From Mucilaginibacter lappiensis (lineage in GTDB: Bacteria > Bacteroidota > Bacteroidia > Sphingobacteriales > Sphingobacteriaceae), in contig NZ_FTMG01000009.1 of the NCBI RefSeq assembly GCF_900155965.1, positions 124,001 to 188,000 of the forward strand: DNA of 64,000 nt, read 5' to 3'. The stretch's first letter is position 1, and each line of letters begins with the position of its first letter. A program made the translations under genes and the position numbers. Shown here in pieces: positions 59,152 to 64,000 of this stretch. The notes under the pieces were generated by a model. That model was not told where the DNA came from. It made no database searches and saw only the letters and a list, made by a program, of their open reading frames with translations.

Positions 59152-61551
59152 ATGAAGATATCATATAATTGGCTTAAAGAATTTATAGATACAGATAAAA
59201 CTCCACAGGAAATCTCCATTATCCTTACCGGTACCGGTTTGGAGGTAGAGAGCCTGGAAAAAGTACAAGCAATCCCCGGCGGACTGGAAGGTCTGGTAAT
59301 TGGTTATGTAAAGGAATGTACCGACCATGCCAATTCCGATCACCTGCACGTAACTAAGGTTGATGTAGGCGGTCCGGAAGATCTGCAGATTGTTTGCGGT
59401 GCTGCTAACGTAGCTGCCGGACAAAAAGTAGTAGTAGCCGTGGTTGGTACTACCGTTTATCCCGTTACCGGTGAGCCATTCGCGATCAAGAAATCAAAAA
59501 TACGTGGTGAAGCATCCGAAGGAATGATCTGCGCCGAAGATGAAATAGGTTTGGGTACCAATCACGATGGTATTATGGTATTGGATGCCGATGCCCCGGT
59601 TGGCGCTTTAGCCAAAGACTATTTTAAGGTGAATGACGACTATATGTACGAGATAGGTTTAACACCAAATCGTGCTGATGCCGCGTCGCACCTGGGTACC
59701 GCCCGCGATATCGCCGCCTTTTTAAAGATCGCTGTTACCAGGCCAGATGTAAGCGCATTCAAAATTGCCAATACCAACAGAGCTGTTGAAGTTGTGGTAG
59801 AGAACGAGCTGGCAAGTCCGCGTTATTCGGGTTTAACCATGACTGGTCTGGAAGTAAAAGAATCACCGAAATGGTTAAAAGAAAGATTGGCTGTTATCGG
59901 CATCCGCTCTATCAATAATATTGTGGATGTAACCAACTACGTATTACATGAGCTGGGACAGCCACTGCATGCTTTTGATGCCGACGAAATAAAGGGCAAC
60001 AAAGTGCTGGTGAAAAACTATCCGGAAGGAACGCTTTTTAAAACTCTGGATGAAGTAGACCGCAAACTATCGGAAAACGATTTGATGATAGGTAACGCCG
60101 AAGAACCTATGTGTATTGCCGGTGTGTTTGGCGGTATCACTTCGGGTGTTAAGGCGTCAACCACCAGCATCTTTTTGGAGAGCGCCTATTTTAACTCTGT
60201 ATCGGTACGTAAAACGGCTAAGAGACATGGCCTAAAAACCGATGCATCGTTCCGATTTGAGCGTGGTACCGATCCGGATATGACTGTTTTTGCCTTGAAA
60301 CGTGCCGCCTTGCTGATACAACAGGTAGCCGGCGGCGAGGTATCGTCAGAAATTTTTGATCACTACCCTGCACCTGTTGCGCCGTTTGCCTTTGAGGTAA
60401 GCTATAAAAATATTCACAGGCTCATAGGTAAAGCCATCCCGCATGCCGAGATCAAAGCCATTATTGAGGCATTGGATATTAAGGTGGTTAATGAAACGGA
60501 GGAAACACTTTCGTTACAAGTGCCTCCATACCGTGTTGACGTTACCCGTGAGGTGGACGTTGTAGAGGAGATACTGCGTATTTATGGCTATAACAATATC
60601 GAGATACCAACCCAGATCAGGGCATCATTAAATAACTCGCAACGTGCTGAGAAAGATACCGTGCAAAACCAACTGTCGGACTTGCTTACTGCCAATGGTT
60701 TTAATGAGATCTTATCAAATTCCTTAACCAAATCGGCATATTCAGATAACCTGGATGCTGCCGTAAAAATACTGAACCCGCTAAGCAGCGACCTGGATGT
60801 GATGCGCCAAACCATGCTGTACTCTGGCCTGGAAGCTATTACCTACAACCAGAACCGCCGTGCTGCCGACCTGAAGTTTTACGAGTTTGGCAAGGTTTAC
60901 AGCGTAAAGGATGATAAATATAATGAGGTACAACGTTTCTCGGTGTTTTTAACCGGGGCAACTACTACCGAGCAATGGAACCAAAAGCCGAAGCCGGTAT
61001 CGTTCTACAACCTGAAAGCTATTGTTGATAGTATTTTAGAACGCCTGAATATAACAGGTTACGTTGTGGAAGACGCTACCTGCAAAAAAATGGCTTACGG
61101 CCTACAATATATGCTGAACGGCAAACAGCTGGTTAAATTTGGCGCGGTTGTCGGCGAAGCTTTGAAAAAGGTTGATGTAGACAAGGGAGTATTTTATGCC
61201 GACTTTAATTTCGACCTGATTTTAGCTGCCGTGCGTAAAAATAAGATCGTTTACCAGGAGGTTTCTAAATTCCCGGCGGTAAGGCGCGACTTGTCTATGC
61301 TGATAGATAAGGCGGTTACTTTTGGTCAGTTAAAGCAAATTGCCCAGAGAACGGAGCGTAAGCTACTGAAAGAAGTTAGTGTATTTGACGTTTACGAGGG
61401 AGATAAACTGCCGGCCGGTAAAAAATCATACGCTTTAAGTTTTATCATCCAGGATATCGAGAAAACACTTACCGATAAAGCGATTGATGCCATTATGCAG
61501 AAATTAATTTATAACTTAGGTAAAGAAGCCGGAGCGGAGATCAGAAAATAA
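59152..61551 (+). CDS. pheT: Phenylalanine--tRNA ligase beta subunit
   Basis: The 799-aa beta subunit of PheRS shows the N-terminal MKISYNWLKEFIDTD, a tRNA-binding EMAP-like domain (about 40-150, CTDHANSDHLHVTKVDVGGPEDLQIVCGA), the B3/4 editing domain (about 210-360, SINNIVDVTNYVLHELGQPLHAFD), B5 domain (about 400-470) and the C-terminal FDX-ACB domain (SKFPAVRRDLSMLIDK onward, about 705-799). It forms an alpha2-beta2 enzyme; pheS is not in this window. The gene is followed by the coiled-coil, zapA and rny genes, a common order in Bacteroidota. Confidence 0.97.
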   Translation: MKISYNWLKEFIDTDKTPQEISIILTGTGLEVESLEKVQAIPGGLEGLVIGYVKECTDHANSDHLHVTKVDVGGPEDLQIVCGAANVAAGQKVVVAVVGTTVYPVTGEPFAIKKSKIRGEASEGMICAEDEIGLGTNHDGIMVLDADAPVGALAKDYFKVNDDYMYEIGLTPNRADAASHLGTARDIAAFLKIAVTRPDVSAFKIANTNRAVEVVVENELASPRYSGLTMTGLEVKESPKWLKERLAVIGIRSINNIVDVTNYVLHELGQPLHAFDADEIKGNKVLVKNYPEGTLFKTLDEVDRKLSENDLMIGNAEEPMCIAGVFGGITSGVKASTTSIFLESAYFNSVSVRKTAKRHGLKTDASFRFERGTDPDMTVFALKRAALLIQQVAGGEVSSEIFDHYPAPVAPFAFEVSYKNIHRLIGKAIPHAEIKAIIEALDIKVVNETEETLSLQVPPYRVDVTREVDVVEEILRIYGYNNIEIPTQIRASLNNSQRAEKDTVQNQLSDLLTANGFNEILSNSLTKSAYSDNLDAAVKILNPLSSDLDVMRQTMLYSGLEAITYNQNRRAADLKFYEFGKVYSVKDDKYNEVQRFSVFLTGATTTEQWNQKPKPVSFYNLKAIVDSILERLNITGYVVEDATCKKMAYGLQYMLNGKQLVKFGAVVGEALKKVDVDKGVFYADFNFDLILAAVRKNKIVYQEVSKFPAVRRDLSMLIDKAVTFGQLKQIAQRTERKLLKEVSVFDVYEGDKLPAGKKSYALSFIIQDIEKTLTDKAIDAIMQKLIYNLGKEAGAEIRK

Positions 61552-61552
61552 T

Positions 61553-61682
61553 TTTGATTTCGGATTTCGGAATTTTGATTTCGGATTTAGAGTTTAAAAT
61601 TTTAGAATTATAATTCGGTGGCCTACTAATTAAAAAGTCATTAATTCACTAAATCGCTAATTCAATAATTCACTAAATAAAA
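61553..61682. repeat. Iterated-word spacer after pheT
   Basis: GATTTCGGATTTCGGAATTTTGATTTCGGATTTAGAG is a direct run of GATTTCGG words. A second run of AATTCACTAAATCGCTAATTCAATAATTCACTAAAT follows. The two words are different, so the spacer is a mosaic. Confidence 0.55.
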
Positions 61683-61683
61683 A

Positions 61684-61974
61684 ATGCCTTCTGTAGCAGA
61701 ACAGTTAAATAAAATTGTAGATAAAACCGAAAGGTTAATTGAGCTTTGCGCTGCCTTACAGGAGGAAAATGATCTGTTAAAACTGGAAAGCGAGGCTTTA
61801 ACCGTAGCCTTGGATGCCAGTAAAAACAAGACAAAAGAGTTGGAAGAAAAGCTTCGTGTATTGAAGCTTGCCAAATCATTTTCAGAAACAAATGAGAAAA
61901 GTCTTGACATAAAGCAAAAAATTAACGATTTTGTGCAGGAAATAGATAAGTGTATTGTATTATTGAAGAAATAA
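61684..61974 (+). CDS. Small coiled-coil protein upstream of zapA
   Basis: The 96-aa protein is almost entirely helical with strong heptads: QLNKIVDKTERLIELCAALQEENDLLKLESEAL, then NKTKELEEKLRVLKLAKSF. No signal peptide. It lies 20 bp before zapA and is likely cotranscribed with it. Its size and coiled-coil character recall ZapB, the coiled-coil partner of ZapA in other bacteria, but sequence identity cannot be claimed. A division role is an inference from position. Confidence 0.75.
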   Translation: MPSVAEQLNKIVDKTERLIELCAALQEENDLLKLESEALTVALDASKNKTKELEEKLRVLKLAKSFSETNEKSLDIKQKINDFVQEIDKCIVLLKK

Positions 61975-61994
61975 TACAAAAAGTGAAAAGCTCA

Positions 61995-62285
61995 ATGGGA
62001 GAAATCTCAATAAAAATAAATATTGCTGACAGAGTTTACCCTTTAAAGGTAAACATGGAGGAGGAAGAAATAATACGCAGGGCGGCTAAACTGATTAATG
62101 ACCGGATAAAGGAATATCAGGAAAACTACGCGGTAAGAGATAAGCAGGATCTGCTTTCGATGGCGGTGTTGCATTATGCTACATCATCATTAAAAGCCGA
62201 GAAGAAAGTTACCGTTGAAGATACCGATGTTGCTGAACAGGTTTACAAGTTGGATCATTTGCTGTCTGAATTTTTCTCGAAGTAA
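61995..62285 (+). CDS. zapA: Cell division protein ZapA
   Basis: This 96-aa protein (ATG 61995; the frame is open 15 codons further upstream into the previous gene) starts MGEISIKINIADRVYPLKVNMEEEE and continues with a helical region RRAAKLINDRIKEYQENYAVRDKQDLLSMAVLHYA, the ZapA pattern of an N-terminal beta head and C-terminal coiled coil. ZapA cross-links FtsZ filaments. It is next to a coiled-coil gene and to a candidate 6S RNA, as zapA is next to ssrS in enterobacteria. Confidence 0.9.
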   Translation: MGEISIKINIADRVYPLKVNMEEEEIIRRAAKLINDRIKEYQENYAVRDKQDLLSMAVLHYATSSLKAEKKVTVEDTDVAEQVYKLDHLLSEFFSK

Positions 62286-62323
62286 TTTACGTTCTTACAT
62301 AACATACAGAGCACAATTAAGAT

Positions 62324-62489
62324 TTAACCGCAGTTAAATTTTAGGTTTCACTATTAAAAACTTAACGCTTCAATATTAAGCGGATCAAAGAGGCATGCGT
62401 TGCTATTTATATTAACGTAACCATGGTCCCAATATCCGAAATGAAGTTTTTAAATACATGATACTTGAAAATTAGTTGCGGTTTTTTTT
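62324..62489 (+). ncRNA. ssrS: Candidate 6S-like RNA between zapA and rny
   Basis: The 5' end AACCGCAGTTAAATTTT (62326-62342) pairs with the 3' end AAAATTAGTTGCGGTT (62468-62483), followed by a run of eight T. A second stem pairs TATTAAAAACTT (62352-62363) with AAGTTTTTAAATA (62445-62457). Inside are a CGCTT/AAGCG hairpin (62366-62382) and a CATGCGTT/AACG..CATG hairpin. The rod shape with internal loops, the length (about 165 nt), and the location beside zapA resemble 6S RNA. No promoter of the usual form was found in front; it could be processed from the zapA transcript. Confidence 0.6.
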
Positions 62490-62517
62490 ATTATATAACC
62501 TTACACCCTAAAAGAAG

Positions 62518-64000
62518 ATGGACATATTATTATACATTATTATCGGGCTTCTTGTTGGTGCCATTGTTGGCATCGTCATCGGCCGCTTCCTGTTACGGAA
62601 GCTTTTTAAAGACCAGGAAACATCGGCGCAGAATAAAGTAAAAAAGATCCTGAAGGATGCTGAAAACAATGCCGAGATCCTGAAGAAAAATAAACTGCTG
62701 GAAGCCAAAGAGAAGTTTTTACAAATGAAGGCTGAGCATGAGCAGGAAGTAAATAACAAGAACAATGCGATAAACCAGCGCGACAACGGTGTTAAACAAA
62801 AAGAACAATCGTTAAATCAGCGTCTGGAAAACATGAACCGCAAGGAAAGCGAGCTGGACAATTCCCGTAAAAACCTGGAGAAACAAACAGAAATTGTTGT
62901 TAAAAAACAGGAAGAGGTGGAAGTACTGAAAAACTCGCACGTACAGCAACTGGAAACCATTGCCGGCTTATCTGCCGATGATGCCCGTAATCAACTGGTG
63001 GATACGCTGCGCGAAGAGGCCCGTACCAAAGCCATGATCCAGATTAAGGATATTGTTGACGAAGCTAAACTCACCGCAACCAAAGAAGCTAAAAAGATAG
63101 TTATTCAAACCATACAGCGTACTGCTACTGAAAGCGCTATTGAAAACACAGTTTCGATATTTAACATCGAAAATGACGAGATCAAAGGCCGTATCATCGG
63201 TCGTGAGGGTAGGAATATTCGTGCACTGGAAGCAGCAACCGGTATTGAGATCATTGTTGATGATACCCCTGAGGCTATCATCCTATCGGGCTTTGACCCG
63301 GTAAGGCGTGAGATTGCCCGCTTGGCTATGCACCGCCTGGTAACCGACGGCCGTATACACCCGGCCCGTATTGAAGAGGTGGTTGCTAAAACCAAAAAAC
63401 AAATTGAAGAAGAAATAGTAGAAATAGGTGAGCGTACCGTGATTGACCTCGGTATTCATGGTTTACATCCGGAGCTGATCCGTATGGTTGGCCGTATGCG
63501 TTACCGTTCATCATACGGGCAAAACCTGTTACAGCACTCACGGGAGGTAGCCAACTTCTGCGCTACTATGGCAGCTGAGTTGGGTCTGAATGTGAAAATG
63601 GCTAAACGTGCCGGCCTATTACATGATATTGGTAAAGTACCTGATGATAACCCAGAGCTGCCACACGCTATTTTGGGTATGCAACTGGCCGAAAAATATA
63701 AAGAGCACCCTGAAGTTTGTAACGCTATAGGTGCCCACCACGATGAAATTGAGATGACCTCGATGTTATCACCCATCATCCAGGCTTGTGATGCCATATC
63801 CGGTGCACGTCCGGGAGCACGCCGTGAGGTGGTTGAAAGCTACATTAAACGTTTGAAAGAGCTGGAGGAATTAGCGCTTTCATACCCAGGTGTCGAAAAA
63901 ACCTTCGCTATACAGGCTGGCCGCGAGCTGCGTGTAGTAGTGGAGAGCGAAAAAATAACCGATGCACAGTCTGAAGTACTGGCAGCGGATATCTCTAACC
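62518..64000 (+). CDS. rny: Ribonuclease Y (3' end outside window)
   Basis: The visible 494 codons encode RNase Y: an N-terminal membrane anchor (MDILLYIIIGLLVGAIVGIV, residues 2-22), a long coiled coil (about 30-200, rich in Glu/Lys), a KH domain (NDEIKGRIIGREGRNIRALEAATG, near 219-242) and an HD domain (HSREVANFCATMAAELGLNVK and AGLLHDIGKVPD). It initiates mRNA turnover at the membrane. The frame has no stop before the window end; about 20-30 residues should be missing, judged from family length. The start ATG 62518 follows TAAAAGAAG after the candidate 6S RNA. Confidence 0.96.
   Translation, partial: MDILLYIIIGLLVGAIVGIVIGRFLLRKLFKDQETSAQNKVKKILKDAENNAEILKKNKLLEAKEKFLQMKAEHEQEVNNKNNAINQRDNGVKQKEQSLNQRLENMNRKESELDNSRKNLEKQTEIVVKKQEEVEVLKNSHVQQLETIAGLSADDARNQLVDTLREEARTKAMIQIKDIVDEAKLTATKEAKKIVIQTIQRTATESAIENTVSIFNIENDEIKGRIIGREGRNIRALEAATGIEIIVDDTPEAIILSGFDPVRREIARLAMHRLVTDGRIHPARIEEVVAKTKKQIEEEIVEIGERTVIDLGIHGLHPELIRMVGRMRYRSSYGQNLLQHSREVANFCATMAAELGLNVKMAKRAGLLHDIGKVPDDNPELPHAILGMQLAEKYKEHPEVCNAIGAHHDEIEMTSMLSPIIQACDAISGARPGARREVVESYIKRLKELEELALSYPGVEKTFAIQAGRELRVVVESEKITDAQSEVLAADISN

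Overview
The window looks like chromosome from a Bacteroidota bacterium, most likely family Sphingobacteriaceae (Mucilaginibacter/Pedobacter-like; an inference from gene content, not from a search). The signs are TAnnTTTG-type -7 promoter boxes, a serine palmitoyltransferase for sphingolipids, GldA/GldFG-type ABC genes, DUF5686, DUF4397 and PF14905-type envelope proteins, and a zapA-rny block. No rRNA, tRNA, CRISPR array, transposase or prophage gene was seen. The large antisense reading frames are shadows of real genes.

Region by region. 1-7.9 kb is the distal part of the division and cell-wall (dcw) cluster: ftsW, murG, murC, ftsQ, ftsA, ftsZ. A GC-rich repeat with a terminator-like hairpin splits murG from murC, and three DnaA-box-like 9-mers precede ftsZ. 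8-15.7 kb holds the sphingolipid serine palmitoyltransferase, a LacI-type regulator divergent from a lyase-like lipoprotein with a perfect 34-bp palindrome between them, a phospho-sugar mutase, a GH125 alpha-mannosidase and a 59-aa histone-H1-like protein. 15.8-21.5 kb (minus strand) has dapA, a DUF5686 outer-membrane protein and ligA. 21.6-22.7 kb is the most interesting two-gene unit: a secreted TNT-type NAD glycohydrolase-like protein followed 7 bp later by a small acidic, leaderless protein that may be its immunity factor. 22.8-39.7 kb is mostly envelope and housekeeping: a DUF6263-like protein, DUF885 lipoprotein, DinB protein, alpha/beta hydrolase, TonB-receptor-like barrel, KTSC protein, DUF1634 + TauE pair, UbiD-type decarboxylase, a catalytic/non-catalytic M16 pair and a small beta-barrel.

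40-50.9 kb: glycyl-tRNA synthetase, a flavin reductase, gldA, then four tandem paralogous small beta-barrels each with its own terminator, preceded by a tandem 75-bp hairpin repeat, then a SnoaL-like protein, a fused gldF-gldG and dnaN. 51-57.6 kb: two DUF4397 lipoproteins, DedA, a zinc phospholipase C-like protein, a membrane-embedded MutS-like ATPase, a HAD phosphatase and a methyltransferase. 57.7-64 kb: rpsT, radC, pheT, a coiled-coil protein, zapA, a candidate 6S-like RNA and rny (cut by the window end).

Non-coding signals stand out. There are at least seven copies of inverted-repeat elements with GTCATTTCGAAC, GTCATGCTGAAC or CGCGTCATTGC ends. Three GC-rich elements have an AGCCCC end lying on a stop codon. 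Many intergenic regions are built from one short word repeated with variations and often answered by its reverse complement.
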